Shown: positions 48,046 through 57,617, numbered from the stretch's first letter. The stretch: DNA of 59,623 nt from CAZRCZ01 sp964598765 (GCA_964598765.1 CAZRCZ010000026.1:1-59623), one strand, 5' to 3'. The notes: generated from the letters alone by a model not told the origin. Translations and numbers: made by a program.

Positions 48046-49479
48046 ATGGCCCATAAGACGTGCAAAACGCCCAAGGATGTCCTCGCGTGGATTAAGGAAG
48101 CAGGCATCAAGTGCATTGACATGAAGTTCATTGACTTCCCGGGATTGTGGCAACACTTTACCATCCCGTCCAACATGCTCGGCGAGTCGGAATTTTCCGA
48201 CGGGCTGGGCTTCGACGGTTCTTCGATTCGCGGCTGGCAGGCGATCAACGAGTCCGACATGCTCATCATTCCCGATCCTGCGTCGGCGTTCATTGATCCG
48301 TTCTGCGACGCGCCGACCCTCTCGATGGTCTGCACCATCAAGGACCCGCTGACGGGGGAAAATTATTCGCGCGATCCGCGCAACATCGCCCAGAAAGCCG
48401 AAGCTTATCTCAAGTCCACGGGACTGGGGGACGTCTCCTATTTCGGACCCGAAGCCGAGTTTTTCATCTTCGACGACGTGCGGTTCGATTACACGCATCA
48501 CTCGTCGTATCATTTCGTTGATTCGATCGAGGGACGATGGAACTCCGGACGCGAGGAAGACGGCCACAATTTGGGGCACAAGCCGCGCTACAAGGAAGCC
48601 TACTTCCCGGTTCCGCCGACCGACCATTTGCAGAACATCCGGAGCGAGATGATGCTGACGATGATTGACTGCGGGATTCAGATCGAAACCCAGCACCATG
48701 AAGTCGCCACGGGGGGACAGGCCGAAATTGACATCAAATACGCGCCGCTGACCCGTCAGGCCGACCAACTGATGCTCTACAAATACATCTGCAAAAACGT
48801 CGCGGTGAAATACGGCAAGAGCGTGACGTTCATGCCCAAGCCGCTTTTCGCGGACAACGGCTCCGGAATGCACACCCATTGCTCCATCTGGAAGGGGGGC
48901 AAGAACCAAATGTTCGGCAAGAAATACGCCGGGCTTTCGGACTTCGCGCTCCACTTCATCGGCGGCGTCCTGAAGCACGCTCCAGCGGTTTTGGGTTTTG
49001 CCGCTCCCGGAACCAACTCCTACAAGCGGTTGGTCCCCGGATACGAGGCGCCGGTGAATCTGGCCTACAGCCGCCGGAATCGCTCCGCCGCCATCCGCAT
49101 CCCGATGTATAGCCAGTCCGAAGTGGCCAAGCGGATCGAGTTCCGCTCCCCCGATCCTTCGTGCAATCCCTACCTGACCTTTGCCGCGATGCTCATGGCC
49201 GGGTTGGACGGCGTGAAGAAGAAGATTGATCCGGGTGATCCGCTGGATCGCAACCTTTACGACCTTCCGGCTTCCGAGGCCAAAAAAGTCAAGAAGGTCC
49301 CCGGCTCGCTGGATGAATCGCTCAAGGCGCTCGAAGCCGACAACGCCTTCCTCAAAGAAGGCGGCGTCTTCACCGACGACGTGATCGAGACGTGGATCAG
49401 CTACAAGATCGAAAACGAGATTGATCCGGTCCGCCTGCGTCCGCATCCCTACGAGTTCGCGCTCTACTACGACATTTAA
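48046..49479 (+). CDS. glnA: Glutamine synthetase type I
   Basis: Makes glutamine from glutamate, ammonia and ATP; dodecameric cytoplasmic enzyme. 477 residues, the normal GSI length. Motifs: FDGSSIRGWQAI near the N-terminus, FGPEAEFFIFDDVRFD, the ATP/metal region QHHEVATGGQAEIDIKY, KPLFADNGSGMHTHCSIWK, the Asn/Glu-flap GTNSYKRLVPGYEAPV and adenylation-region NLYDLP with its Tyr, suggesting the adenylylation-regulated GSI-beta type. A ribosome site (AAAGGAG) lies before the ATG, and a strong terminator follows. Confidence 0.98.
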   Translation: MAHKTCKTPKDVLAWIKEAGIKCIDMKFIDFPGLWQHFTIPSNMLGESEFSDGLGFDGSSIRGWQAINESDMLIIPDPASAFIDPFCDAPTLSMVCTIKDPLTGENYSRDPRNIAQKAEAYLKSTGLGDVSYFGPEAEFFIFDDVRFDYTHHSSYHFVDSIEGRWNSGREEDGHNLGHKPRYKEAYFPVPPTDHLQNIRSEMMLTMIDCGIQIETQHHEVATGGQAEIDIKYAPLTRQADQLMLYKYICKNVAVKYGKSVTFMPKPLFADNGSGMHTHCSIWKGGKNQMFGKKYAGLSDFALHFIGGVLKHAPAVLGFAAPGTNSYKRLVPGYEAPVNLAYSRRNRSAAIRIPMYSQSEVAKRIEFRSPDPSCNPYLTFAAMLMAGLDGVKKKIDPGDPLDRNLYDLPASEAKKVKKVPGSLDESLKALEADNAFLKEGGVFTDDVIETWISYKIENEIDPVRLRPHPYEFALYYDI

Positions 49480-49511
49480 GCGGACTCGCGAAATCGAATC
49501 CGAATCATCCG

Positions 49512-49552
49512 CCGCCCGGAAGTTTACCGCTTCCGGGCGGTTTGTTTTGTTA
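49512..49552 (+). terminator. Strong rho-independent terminator after glnA
   Basis: A perfect 11-bp stem (CCGCCCGGAAG at 49512-49522, CTTCCGGGCGG at 49530-49540) with a 7-base loop is followed by TTTGTTTTGTT. It lies at the convergent junction with the monooxygenase gene. Confidence 0.93.
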
Positions 49553-51058
49553 GGAAAATTTTCCTGCCGACTCTGAGACGAACGCCGAAAAATCAGGCCG
49601 CCGCATGCGCCACCAATATCGAACCGTGCTGTAGGCCCAGTTGTTGGTGATGCGTCCCGAGTCGGTCTTATACCAACTTGAGCAACCCGCGCCCCAGACC
49701 GAATGTTCGAGTTGGCGTTGCATCTCCCCGCTGAAGGCGCGCATGGCCTCCTCGCGCACTTCGAGCGATTTCACGCCGCGCGCGATTTCTCCGACGCAAT
49801 GCATGATGTAATTCACCTGACTCTCGATCATGAAGATGATCGAGTTGTGTCCGAGGTTGGTGTTCGGCCCGTAGAGGAGGAAAAAATTCGGAAATTCCGG
49901 CACGGCCACACCGAGATACGCCTCGGCTCCCTCCTTCCACCGTTCATTCAGGACTCTGCCTTTCCGTCCGACGATTCGCATCGGCGCGAGAAAACTCGTG
50001 GATTCAAAACCGGTTCCGTAGATGATCGTGTCCGCCTCGAAACTTCGCCCGCTCTTGGTTTCGACTCCCGATTCCGTGACGCGCGCGATCGGATCGTCCA
50101 CGACCTCGACGTTCTCCCGCGTCAGGGTCGAATAGTAATCATTGGAGATCAAAACCCGTTTGCATCCGACGGGAAAATCGGGGGTGAGTTTTCGTCTCAA
50201 TTCCGGATCGGCGATTTGGGACTTGATATATTTTTTCGCGATCCCCTTGGTGAGGCTTCCGAGCCAACTGTCGCGCGAGAACGCCGGCCAGCGCGATTCG
50301 TGCTGGAGATAAATCCAGTAGCGATACAGCCGCGCGGCGAGCGGAACGTGGGAGAAAATCGCCTTGGCGAGGCCGCCGTAAATCCGCTCGGGTTTTGGCA
50401 CGACCCAATAAGGACTGCGTTGAAAGAGCGTCAGGCGTTTGGCTTTGGGCGCGATTTTCGGGATGAATTGAAGCGCGCTCGCGCCGTTGCCGATCACGGC
50501 GACCCGTTCGCCGGAGAGATCATGGTCGTGCCGCCACTGCGCGGAATGAAACGCCGTCCCCTTGAATGTTTCCATCCCCGGAATTTTCGGGAACTGCGGG
50601 CGATTGAGCTGTCCGCAACCGGAGACGAGAACGCGCGCCGAAAATTCGCGCCCATCCTTCGCGCGAATTTTCCATGATCCGTCGTCGTCGTCCCACTTCG
50701 CCTCGCCAATCTCGGTGTTAAGTTGAATGTGCGGGATCAGACCGTATTTGCGCGCGCAGTGCTCGATGTATTCGAGAATCTCCGGTTGCTCGGCGAATTT
50801 GCGCGACCAGCGGGGATTCGGCTCGAACGAAAATGAATAGAGAAAGGAGGGCGCGTCGCACGCCGCGCCGGGATAGGTGTTCTCGCGCCACGTCCCGCCG
50901 ATCCGTCCCGCCTTTTCCAAAATCGTGAAGTTTTGAAATCCGGCTTCCTTGAGCTTGATTCCCATGCAAAGCCCGGCAAAACCGGAGCCGATGATGGCGA
51001 CGGACAAATCTTTGTCCGTTAAATTTCCGCCGATTGTTAATAAATGACGTTCCGGCAA
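49550..51058 (-). CDS. Flavin-containing (Baeyer-Villiger-type) monooxygenase
   Basis: 502 residues. FAD-binding GSGFAG near residue 25, the GRIGGTWRENTYPGAACDAP stretch typical of Baeyer-Villiger enzymes, the fingerprint FKGTAFHSAQWRHD (F-x-G-x3-H-x3-W) near 168, and the NADPH-binding GNGASA near 187. It inserts oxygen into ketones or related substrates using NADPH and O2; the substrate is unknown. It is the last gene of a leftward run DUF47-PiT-GT2-monooxygenase with gaps of 36, 22 and 29 bp, although the four functions are not obviously linked. Confidence 0.92.
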   Translation of the reverse strand: MPERHLLTIGGNLTDKDLSVAIIGSGFAGLCMGIKLKEAGFQNFTILEKAGRIGGTWRENTYPGAACDAPSFLYSFSFEPNPRWSRKFAEQPEILEYIEHCARKYGLIPHIQLNTEIGEAKWDDDDGSWKIRAKDGREFSARVLVSGCGQLNRPQFPKIPGMETFKGTAFHSAQWRHDHDLSGERVAVIGNGASALQFIPKIAPKAKRLTLFQRSPYWVVPKPERIYGGLAKAIFSHVPLAARLYRYWIYLQHESRWPAFSRDSWLGSLTKGIAKKYIKSQIADPELRRKLTPDFPVGCKRVLISNDYYSTLTRENVEVVDDPIARVTESGVETKSGRSFEADTIIYGTGFESTSFLAPMRIVGRKGRVLNERWKEGAEAYLGVAVPEFPNFFLLYGPNTNLGHNSIIFMIESQVNYIMHCVGEIARGVKSLEVREEAMRAFSGEMQRQLEHSVWGAGCSSWYKTDSGRITNNWAYSTVRYWWRMRRPDFSAFVSESAGKFS

Positions 51059-51087
51059 GTTGACGCATTCCCTTTTTGTCTGACCAG

Positions 51088-51996
51088 CTAGATTACCAAA
51101 ATCTTGTGTTCAACTGCACCCCGAATTCTTCCCCCCGCTTGCGCCGAATTGGAGAGGAAGTCGAACCACGCAAACGAGCGCTCCCAAGAACTGGCGTGAG
51201 CGAAAAATACGAGAGGAGATTTGAGAAGCCCTTTCATCGTCCAAACGTAGTGTCGCGGCTCGATCCAGACTCGCGCCCTCCAATTTGCGCGGTGCTTGGC
51301 GAAGAGATCGGCGTTGCCGCGACCGTAATTGTAGGCTTGGCGGATCATGCCGCCGACGGTTGCGCGATGATGGTGGACGACTTTGGCCTCCGGCGCAAAA
51401 TGGATCCCCCATCCCCGATCCGCCGCGCGCCAGCACCAATCGGCGTCTTCGCCGGCAATGGAAAGCGCGGGATCGAATTCTCCGACTTCGCGGAAAACGT
51501 CGGCGCGGATGGCGAGATTGGCCGTGGCCGCGAATGGAGGGGAGAAACGGCCTTGGCCCGCGAGAAATTTTTCTTGGTCAATCCATTTGCGCGCCGCGAT
51601 GTAGGTTTCAACCGCCGAGCGCGATTGACCGGAAACTATCGCGCCCGCAATCGCGCCGATTTTTTTTCCGCCCGACGCTTCGATTTTCTTTTCCGCTTCC
51701 GCCAATCGCGCAAGCCATTCGGGGCTCGGCTCGCAATCGGAATCGGTGAAGACGATCCAGCGCCCGCGCGCGACTTTGGTTCCCATGTTTCGCGCAAGGC
51801 AACGATTGGGCGTCGGCTCGCTCACGACTCGCGCGCCGGTTTGAACCGCGGAACGCGCGGTCTCATCGGTCGAACCGTTGTCCACGACGACGACTTCAAA
51901 ATCCTTGGCGGAATAATTTTGCGCGTAACACGCCGCGACGCACCGTTTGATTTCCTCGGAGCGATTGCGGACGGGAATGATAATGGAAAAATCCAT
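51088..51996 (-). CDS. Family 2 glycosyltransferase
   Basis: 302 residues. A GT-A fold with MDFSIIIPVRNRSEEIKRCV at the N-terminus, VVVVDNGSTDET, ARNMGTKVARGRWIVFTDSDCEPSPEW (the DxD-like metal site) and the acceptor-side motif AGEDADWCWRAADRGWGIHF. No transmembrane helices are clear. It transfers a sugar from a nucleotide donor to an unknown acceptor. The start at 51996 matches the family N-terminus and has an AGAGGG site; the longer open frame upstream overlaps the phosphate transporter. Confidence 0.93.
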   Translation of the reverse strand: MDFSIIIPVRNRSEEIKRCVAACYAQNYSAKDFEVVVVDNGSTDETARSAVQTGARVVSEPTPNRCLARNMGTKVARGRWIVFTDSDCEPSPEWLARLAEAEKKIEASGGKKIGAIAGAIVSGQSRSAVETYIAARKWIDQEKFLAGQGRFSPPFAATANLAIRADVFREVGEFDPALSIAGEDADWCWRAADRGWGIHFAPEAKVVHHHRATVGGMIRQAYNYGRGNADLFAKHRANWRARVWIEPRHYVWTMKGLLKSPLVFFAHASSWERSFAWFDFLSNSAQAGGRIRGAVEHKILVI

Positions 51997-52018
51997 GCCC
52001 TCTGCCTTACGGCGGGCG

Positions 52019-53080
52019 TCAAGATCGGGTGAACAGCCCCAACAACACCCAAGCCGTGACCGCGACGCTTGCCGAAGCCGGAATCGTGAAAATCCACGCC
52101 CAAACGATTCGTCCCGCGACGCCCCATCGGACGGCGGAAAATCGTTTGGTCGCTCCGACGCCGACGATGGCTCCTGTGATCGTGTGCGTCGTGCTGACCG
52201 GAATCCCAAGAAAGATCGTGAGGATCAATGTCGCCGCCGCGCCATTCTCCGCGCAAAAACCGTCAACGGGGCGCAGACGAATGATTTTTTGACCCATGGT
52301 TTTGACGATCCGCCAGCCGCCGAAAAGGGTGCCCAGCCCCATCGCGGCGTGGCAGGCGAGCACGACTTCGGTGGGGACTTCCTGCGGCGTCACAAAGACA
52401 GCGCCTCCTTTGCTGGCGGCGATCAAGAGAATGAAGATGATTCCCATGGTTTTTTGCGCGTCGTTGCCGCCGTGGCCCAAACTGTAGAGCGCCGCCGAAA
52501 GCAACTGCCCCTTGCGAAACAAATGATCCACGATGCTTGGCGTCGCTCGATGAAAAACCCAAGTGACGGCCAAGGAAATGACCAAGCCCATGACCATTCC
52601 GATCATCGGCGCGAGAACGATAAACATCACCGTCTTGCCGATGCCCTGCCAGAGCAACGCCGAAGGACCAACCTTAATCAAAGCCGATCCGACCAAACCG
52701 CCGATCAAGGCATGCGAGGAACTGGTCGGGAGTCCCCAATACCAAGTAATGAGATTCCAGACGCAGGCGGCAACGAGCGTGGAGGCGATGAGGCGATTGT
52801 CCACGATGTTCGGGTCAATGATTCCCTTGCCCATCGTCGCGGCCACTTTGAGATGATACAAAAGAAACGCGATGAAATTGAAAAACGCCGCCCAGATCAC
52901 GGCCTGCCCGGGACTGAGAACGCGCGTCGAGACGATTGTCGCCACAGAATTCGCGGAGTCATGGAACCCGTTGAGAAAATCGAAGGCTAAGGCCAAGACG
53001 ATCAAGAACCAAACCATGCCGCCAAGGCGCAGAAACGGAACGGTGCCGATATTATCGGCGGCAAACTTGAAAAAATGCAC
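52019..53080 (-). CDS. pit: PiT-family inorganic phosphate transporter
   Basis: 353 residues with about ten helices. The two family signatures are visible: FDFLNGFHDSANSVATIVSTR near the N-terminus and, in the C-terminal half, SLGHGGNDAQKTMGI and PVSTTHTITGAIVGVGATKR. It carries metal-phosphate with protons or sodium at low affinity. The DUF47 gene lies 36 bp upstream in the same direction, the usual pairing. Confidence 0.95.
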   Translation of the reverse strand: MHFFKFAADNIGTVPFLRLGGMVWFLIVLALAFDFLNGFHDSANSVATIVSTRVLSPGQAVIWAAFFNFIAFLLYHLKVAATMGKGIIDPNIVDNRLIASTLVAACVWNLITWYWGLPTSSSHALIGGLVGSALIKVGPSALLWQGIGKTVMFIVLAPMIGMVMGLVISLAVTWVFHRATPSIVDHLFRKGQLLSAALYSLGHGGNDAQKTMGIIFILLIAASKGGAVFVTPQEVPTEVVLACHAAMGLGTLFGGWRIVKTMGQKIIRLRPVDGFCAENGAAATLILTIFLGIPVSTTHTITGAIVGVGATKRFSAVRWGVAGRIVWAWIFTIPASASVAVTAWVLLGLFTRS

Positions 53081-53116
53081 GGTTAGTATTCCTTGCGGAA
53101 AGAAGCGGCGCGAAGA

Positions 53117-53758
53117 TCAACCATGCTTGACCGCCAAATTGGAGAGCACGTCCGCCGCCGCCTCGCATTTGTTGAGCGCTTGCTCCAAATCCTCCAGCAC
53201 TTCCTTCTCGCGGAGCAAATCCTTGGCGTCCATCGTCGGATTGTGAAACAGCTCCCGCACCGCCGAGCGAAAAACGGCGTCCGCCTCCTTTTCCACTTGG
53301 AAAATTTTGCGATTGGCCTCAATGATCCGGGCGTAGGCGTGTTTGCGAAGATCGGGAACGATCTCGCCGAGCAATTGCGTCGCCTGAACGAGAAAGTCCA
53401 TCTGCTTGGTCATGGCGGCGGACGGCTCGCGCACGTTGTAGAGGACGTAGGTTTGCGCCGTCGCCTTGATGAGGTCCATGATGTCGTCCAACCGGGAGGA
53501 GAGACGATGAATGTCCTCACGATCCAGCGGCGTAACGAAGGTTTGCGCCAAGTCCTCCTCCATCTGGTGAAGCAGGGCGTCGGCCTTGTGCTCGTATTCT
53601 TCAATGATCGGCAGAAGCTCCCCGGCCTTGGCTTCCCCGGGCTTAAAGCGCTCAAGGACGCGCGCCGCCTCATGAATGAGCACCGCCTGATGCTCCATCA
53701 AATCATAAAACCGCTCTTCCCTGGGCAGAAACCAGCGGATCACTCCTTGCAAACCCAT
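53117..53758 (-). CDS. DUF47 (PhoU-like) phosphate transport regulator
   Basis: 213 residues, all-helical. REERFYDLMEHQAVLIHEAA, EYEHKADALLHQMEEDLAQTFVTPLDREDIHRLSSRLDDIMDLI and EKEADAVFRSAVRELF follow the DUF47/PhoU-like E/DxxxD metal-binding pattern. It normally pairs with PiT transporters and probably tunes their activity. GGAGGA lies before the ATG. First gene of the leftward unit. Confidence 0.95.
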   Translation of the reverse strand: MGLQGVIRWFLPREERFYDLMEHQAVLIHEAARVLERFKPGEAKAGELLPIIEEYEHKADALLHQMEEDLAQTFVTPLDREDIHRLSSRLDDIMDLIKATAQTYVLYNVREPSAAMTKQMDFLVQATQLLGEIVPDLRKHAYARIIEANRKIFQVEKEADAVFRSAVRELFHNPTMDAKDLLREKEVLEDLEQALNKCEAAADVLSNLAVKHG

Positions 53759-53910
53759 AACCTAATTCCTCCACGTCTCGGCGGGAGATACCCTAGAAAA
53801 ATTCATCGGGCGAAACAAGGTTTTTATCCGGCGATTATTGACCGATGAATGGACGTTGATCCCGAGTGCCGATCTCGGGAAAGATCAACCCATCCAAGGG
53901 GTCGGCCATC

Positions 53911-55062
53911 TTATTGGGGAGGAATTGATTCGAGTAAATCCGAACCCGTTTCAGGATCGCGCAAAAATTTCAGCAGTTCGCGCGCGGCGAGATCATGCGC
54001 GATTTCGTTAGGGTGCTGATCCACGGGATGAACCCAAAGCTCGGGACCGTCATAATTCTTGAACGCGGCCCAAAGATCGAGGAAGGGAATTCTTCTTGAA
54101 ACGCAGAATTCCCGGAGTTGATCGTGTATGGGTTGAAAGGGATATCCCTTTCGAAGCGAAACCAAGAAGGGAAAGAGCGCGACCATGAAGCGGGCGCCGT
54201 GCTCGGCGCACAGGCGTTGGATGTCCAGCAGGGCGGAAGAACAAATTTCCCATTTTGCGGGATCCTGTGAATAGCTTTCCAAGCATTGTCGAAGATAGCG
54301 CCTCGCGCGGATGGTCCGGAGACTTCGCTGTCGCGCCCACCCCCAAGCGTTGGAGTGGAGGGAAAGCCAATCTTCTCCTTCGGCGGCAAGATAGGCGTTG
54401 ACGTATTCTTCGCTGAATTCGACCTTGGGGCGTTTGGAGTAGATCTCCGGCTCAACGTCGTTGAGAACGAAAAACAAGATGACCAGATCGGGAGAATAAG
54501 CCAGTCCTTGCTTCTCCAGAAGGTCCCGTTCATTCACCGTGTTGAAACCTGAATAGCCGGAAGCGATGACCTCGACCGGACGGAGAGGATGGGTTTCATC
54601 CAAGAATTTTCCAAGACGGATCAGGCAAATGTCCTCCCATCGGACTCCCTGACCCATGAGATAACTGTCGCCCAGCCCAAGAATGCGAAAAACGCCGGGG
54701 GGTTTTTCGCGGACGTGTTCCATGTCCCTCCATCCGACCGAATTGAAGGTCATGTTAACGCCGTTTTCCGAATCGAAATATCCACGCGGATTGGTGTCGT
54801 AGATACTGCGAATGGTCGCAAACGGATAAAAGCCAAACGGGGCGGGTCTATCCGGAGTGCGCGGATCGCGGATGGGCACGTCCACCCGCAGGCGACGCCT
54901 TTCGGGACCGATGCCAACCAACCGAAAGGCCGATTCGATTCCCACGCCGCAAACGAGGAATCCACCCAAGATCAGACCGAACCGCGCGAGGGCGAGTCTT
55001 GAACGCTTGTCTCTAATCCATTCCTTCATGGTTGCCGCTTTCGCGGTTACACTCGCGGCCAT
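53911..55062 (-). CDS. Membrane-anchored SGNH/GDSL hydrolase-like protein
   Basis: 383 residues. One N-terminal membrane helix (about 27-47, FGLILGGFLVCGVGIESAF) is followed by an SGNH hydrolase fold: block I GLGDSYLMGQG with Ser133, block II Gly in VIASGYSGFNT, block III Asn in FFVLNDVE, and block V Asp/His around DQHPNEIAHDLAA. It probably removes acyl groups from a cell-envelope glycan. An alternative start is the second Met (55029). It stands alone; neighbours are DUF47 and a HicBA pair. Confidence 0.83.
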   Translation of the reverse strand: MAASVTAKAATMKEWIRDKRSRLALARFGLILGGFLVCGVGIESAFRLVGIGPERRRLRVDVPIRDPRTPDRPAPFGFYPFATIRSIYDTNPRGYFDSENGVNMTFNSVGWRDMEHVREKPPGVFRILGLGDSYLMGQGVRWEDICLIRLGKFLDETHPLRPVEVIASGYSGFNTVNERDLLEKQGLAYSPDLVILFFVLNDVEPEIYSKRPKVEFSEEYVNAYLAAEGEDWLSLHSNAWGWARQRSLRTIRARRYLRQCLESYSQDPAKWEICSSALLDIQRLCAEHGARFMVALFPFLVSLRKGYPFQPIHDQLREFCVSRRIPFLDLWAAFKNYDGPELWVHPVDQHPNEIAHDLAARELLKFLRDPETGSDLLESIPPQ

Positions 55063-55155
55063 ATGTCAATTCTGCGGCTAGGCTGGCGCTCGCGGCCCCA
55101 ACAGCCCATATTCAAATAAAATACCCCATGAAATTTGGGTTCGGCCCTATTACTC

Positions 55156-55356
55156 TCATTCATCCCGGAGACCCGCCGCTTTGAGCAAATGAATGGCAAG
55201 TCCCGCCCTTAACGTCTTGTTGCCGTGAATCAGGACGGAAATTCGCGCTTTCGCTCCGCTCTTGCCGTAGATGTGGTCACTTCCCGCGATTCGCAGGAGT
55301 TGCCCCCCGTTGCTTTCCAGCAACTTTGCCAATTCCTTTGCCGTAATGGGTTTCAT
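55156..55356 (-). CDS. hicA: HicA-type mRNA interferase toxin
   Basis: 66 residues, normal HicA size. MKPITAKELAKLLESNGGQLLRIAGSDHIYG has the double-stranded-RNA-binding-like fold and the catalytic His in SDHIYG; VLIHGNKTLRAGLAIHLLKAAG is the usual C-terminus. Its ATG overlaps the hicB stop by four bases. Confidence 0.9.
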   Translation of the reverse strand: MKPITAKELAKLLESNGGQLLRIAGSDHIYGKSGAKARISVLIHGNKTLRAGLAIHLLKAAGLRDE

Positions 55357-55556
55357 ACGGCGATTTCAACAATGCGCCCGTCGTCCGGCGCATTGTTCGA
55401 TTCACCCTCCGCGCTCAGCCAACCCTCTATCGCCTCGTATAGATTTCTCAAGAGTTCCTCGAAGGTATCACCTTGGGTTGCGCATCCCGGCAAGGCCGGA
55501 ACTTCGGCCCAATAGCCTCCTTCCTCGGCGTCATGGACGATCACTCGGATTTTCAT
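55353..55556 (-). CDS. hicB: HicB-type antitoxin (short form)
   Basis: 67 residues: the partial RNase H-like HicB domain (VIVHDAEEGGYWAEVPALPGCATQGDTFEELLRNLYEAIEGWL). No C-terminal helix-turn-helix or ribbon-helix-helix DNA-binding domain is present, so autoregulation must work differently or the pair relies on HicA contact only. AAGGAGG precedes the ATG. It is upstream of hicA with an ATGA overlap. Confidence 0.9.
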   Translation of the reverse strand: MKIRVIVHDAEEGGYWAEVPALPGCATQGDTFEELLRNLYEAIEGWLSAEGESNNAPDDGRIVEIAV

Positions 55557-55617
55557 AACGAAGCGCCTCCTTCCTCCGATCCCGCATCGCTACCGTCTCA
55601 TTTTATCCTGCAACCAC

Positions 55618-56964
55618 TCAAACCTCATCCGTAATCACAAACGGCTTGCGATACTCCCGCGTCAGCATCTTGTTGGCCTCCTCGTCGCTGGTGAAACGCT
55701 CGGTCTTCGGATCGAAGTCGAGCGTGCGGCCCAAGCGATGCGAGATGTTGGCGAGGTGGCAGAGCGAAGAAGAAAGATGCCCCTCCTCGATGTCGGCGTG
55801 GAGGTCTTCGATTTTCCGGCTCCTGACCGCCTGAATGAAATTCCCGAAGTGATCTCCGCCGCGGCTGACCTTGGGTTGCGCCTCTCCCTTCTTGCCGAGG
55901 AAAATCTGATAGCTGGAGTAATCGGGAATGACCATGTAACCCTCGCGCCCATAGAAGATGTTGCCGACGGCGTTCTCCCCCTTCTCCTTGATTCCCCCTT
56001 CGTCGTTGGTCATCCAATGCCGAACTTCAAAGACAAGCATCTTGTTTTGCTCCGGATAACGGAACGTGGCGACCAACGTGTTGGGAGTTTCCTGATCGTC
56101 GTCGAAGAGGAATTTTCCCCCCATCGCGCCGACTTTGGTCGGAAGTCCAACGCCCAAACCCCATCGCGCCTTGTCCATTTCGTGAATGCCCTGATTGCCG
56201 ATGTCGCCGTTGCCCGTGTTCCAGAACCAATGCCATTTGTAGGGGTGGAACTTCCGGTAAGGGAGCATTTCGGCGGGGCCGGTCCAGAGGTCGTAGTTGA
56301 ATCCGTTGGGCGGATCGGCGGGAGTCTGCTTGCCGATCGTGGGACGCCATTTATAGCAGAGGCCGCGCGCCATATAGACGTCGCCGATGACCCCTTCCTT
56401 GAGTTTTTGCATTCCCTCGCGCAGGGCTTCACTGCTCCGGCTTTGCGTCCCGATCTGCACGATGCGGTTGTATTTGCGCGCCGCTTTGACGATTTGCCGC
56501 CCTTCCCAGACGTTGTGCGAGCAGGGCTTCTCGACGTAAACGTCTTTTCCCGCCTGACAGGCCCAGATCGCGCCGAGCGCGTGCCAATGATTGGGCGTGG
56601 CGAAGCTGACCGCGTCAATCTCTTTGTCCTCGAACAGTTTGCGCATGTCGGTGTAGGTTTTGATCGGTTTGGGCGCGGGAAGACCCTTGGCTTGCGCCTG
56701 ATCGCTTTGCGCTTTTTCCAAATCCTTGGCGCGTTTGGCCAAGACCTGCTCATCCACGTCGCAGAGCGCGACGAGATCAACGCCGTCCATGCGGGAAAAA
56801 CTTCGGATGTGTTCCGTCCCGCGGCCGTAGATGCCGACGCAGGCGACCCGGATTTTGTCGTTGGCCTGCGCCCAGACTTTGGGACCGATCATGCCCGCCG
56901 TGACAACCGCGGCTCCGCTCGCCCCCGCCCCCTTGATGAAATTGCGCCGATTGATTTCGTTCAT
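55618..56964 (-). CDS. Tat-exported Gfo/Idh/MocA-family oxidoreductase
   Basis: 448 residues. A twin-arginine signal (NRRNFIKGAGASGAAVVTAGMIG) precedes an NAD(P)-binding Rossmann fold (VACVGIYGRGTEHI), SFATPNHWHALGAIWACQAGKDVYVEKPCSHNVWEGRQIV with the EKP motif, and a C-terminal beta-sheet substrate domain (WNTGNGDIGNQGIHEMDKARWGLG). Exported members are widespread in Planctomycetota-like genomes and act on sugars or glycosides in the periplasm with tightly held cofactor. AGGAGG lies before the ATG. Confidence 0.94.
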   Translation of the reverse strand: MNEINRRNFIKGAGASGAAVVTAGMIGPKVWAQANDKIRVACVGIYGRGTEHIRSFSRMDGVDLVALCDVDEQVLAKRAKDLEKAQSDQAQAKGLPAPKPIKTYTDMRKLFEDKEIDAVSFATPNHWHALGAIWACQAGKDVYVEKPCSHNVWEGRQIVKAARKYNRIVQIGTQSRSSEALREGMQKLKEGVIGDVYMARGLCYKWRPTIGKQTPADPPNGFNYDLWTGPAEMLPYRKFHPYKWHWFWNTGNGDIGNQGIHEMDKARWGLGVGLPTKVGAMGGKFLFDDDQETPNTLVATFRYPEQNKMLVFEVRHWMTNDEGGIKEKGENAVGNIFYGREGYMVIPDYSSYQIFLGKKGEAQPKVSRGGDHFGNFIQAVRSRKIEDLHADIEEGHLSSSLCHLANISHRLGRTLDFDPKTERFTSDEEANKMLTREYRKPFVITDEV

Positions 56965-57128
56965 GGAAATGTCCTCCTGATTTGTCTTCGCCTCAAAAGT
57001 TTCGACATGAATCTATCAGGGAGAAACGGAAAAATTCAAGCCGCAATCGCGGCTTTGATCTTGAGGTTTTCTCGCGTCATTGGTTCAATGCGATCCGTAT
57101 TGCGGATCGGATGAAAGGTTGCCGAGGC

Positions 57129-57617
57129 ATGGCTTTTCGGGAAGTCAAGGACATCGAGGAACTGAAAACGCTCGTCGGGCAAGAGGTCGCCGTCAGCGAT
57201 TGGATCGAAATCACCCAAGAGAGGATCAATCAATTCGCCGACGTGACCGACGACCACCAGTGGATTCACGTTGACGTGGAGCGTTGCCGGCGGGAATCCC
57301 CCTTCGGCGGGACGATCGCGCACGGATTTCTCACGCTTTCCCTCTTACCGACGCTGGACGCGAGCATGTTCAGGCTTCGACAGGAATTCAAGATGCAGAT
57401 CAACTCCGGTTTGAATCGCCTGCGGTTCATGGCTCCGGTCCGGTCCGGATCGCGCATCCGCGTCCGCAAAAAACTCCTTTCCGTCACCGAAATTCGCGGG
57501 AGCTGGAAAGTTGTTTGGCAATTCGTCACCGACATTGAGGGGAGCGACAAACCCGCCTGCGTCGGCGAAGTGGTTTATCGTTACTTGAATGACGTGGGTA
57601 CGGAAGGCGGCGATTAG
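57129..57617 (+). CDS. MaoC-like hot-dog dehydratase/hydratase
   Basis: 162 residues in a single hot-dog domain. ERINQFADVTDDHQWIHVDVERCRRESPFGGTIAHGFLTLSLLP carries the hydratase-2 pattern with catalytic Asp and His (DDHQWIH, then IAHGFLTLSL). Members hydrate enoyl-CoA in the R configuration or act in NodN-like roles. The ATG at 57129 agrees with the family N-terminus; in-frame starts upstream (57111 or 56982) are possible. It stands alone between two leftward genes. Confidence 0.9.
   Translation: MAFREVKDIEELKTLVGQEVAVSDWIEITQERINQFADVTDDHQWIHVDVERCRRESPFGGTIAHGFLTLSLLPTLDASMFRLRQEFKMQINSGLNRLRFMAPVRSGSRIRVRKKLLSVTEIRGSWKVVWQFVTDIEGSDKPACVGEVVYRYLNDVGTEGGD

Noticed and set aside
48040..49446. 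468-codon open frame antisense to glnA
   Set aside because: The plus-strand frame is an unmistakable glutamine synthetase; the antisense product has no recognisable features.
57041..57058. Terminator at the AAGCCGC/GCGGCTT hairpin
   Set aside because: The stem is fine, but only three Ts follow and it lies upstream of the MaoC gene rather than after a gene on that strand.
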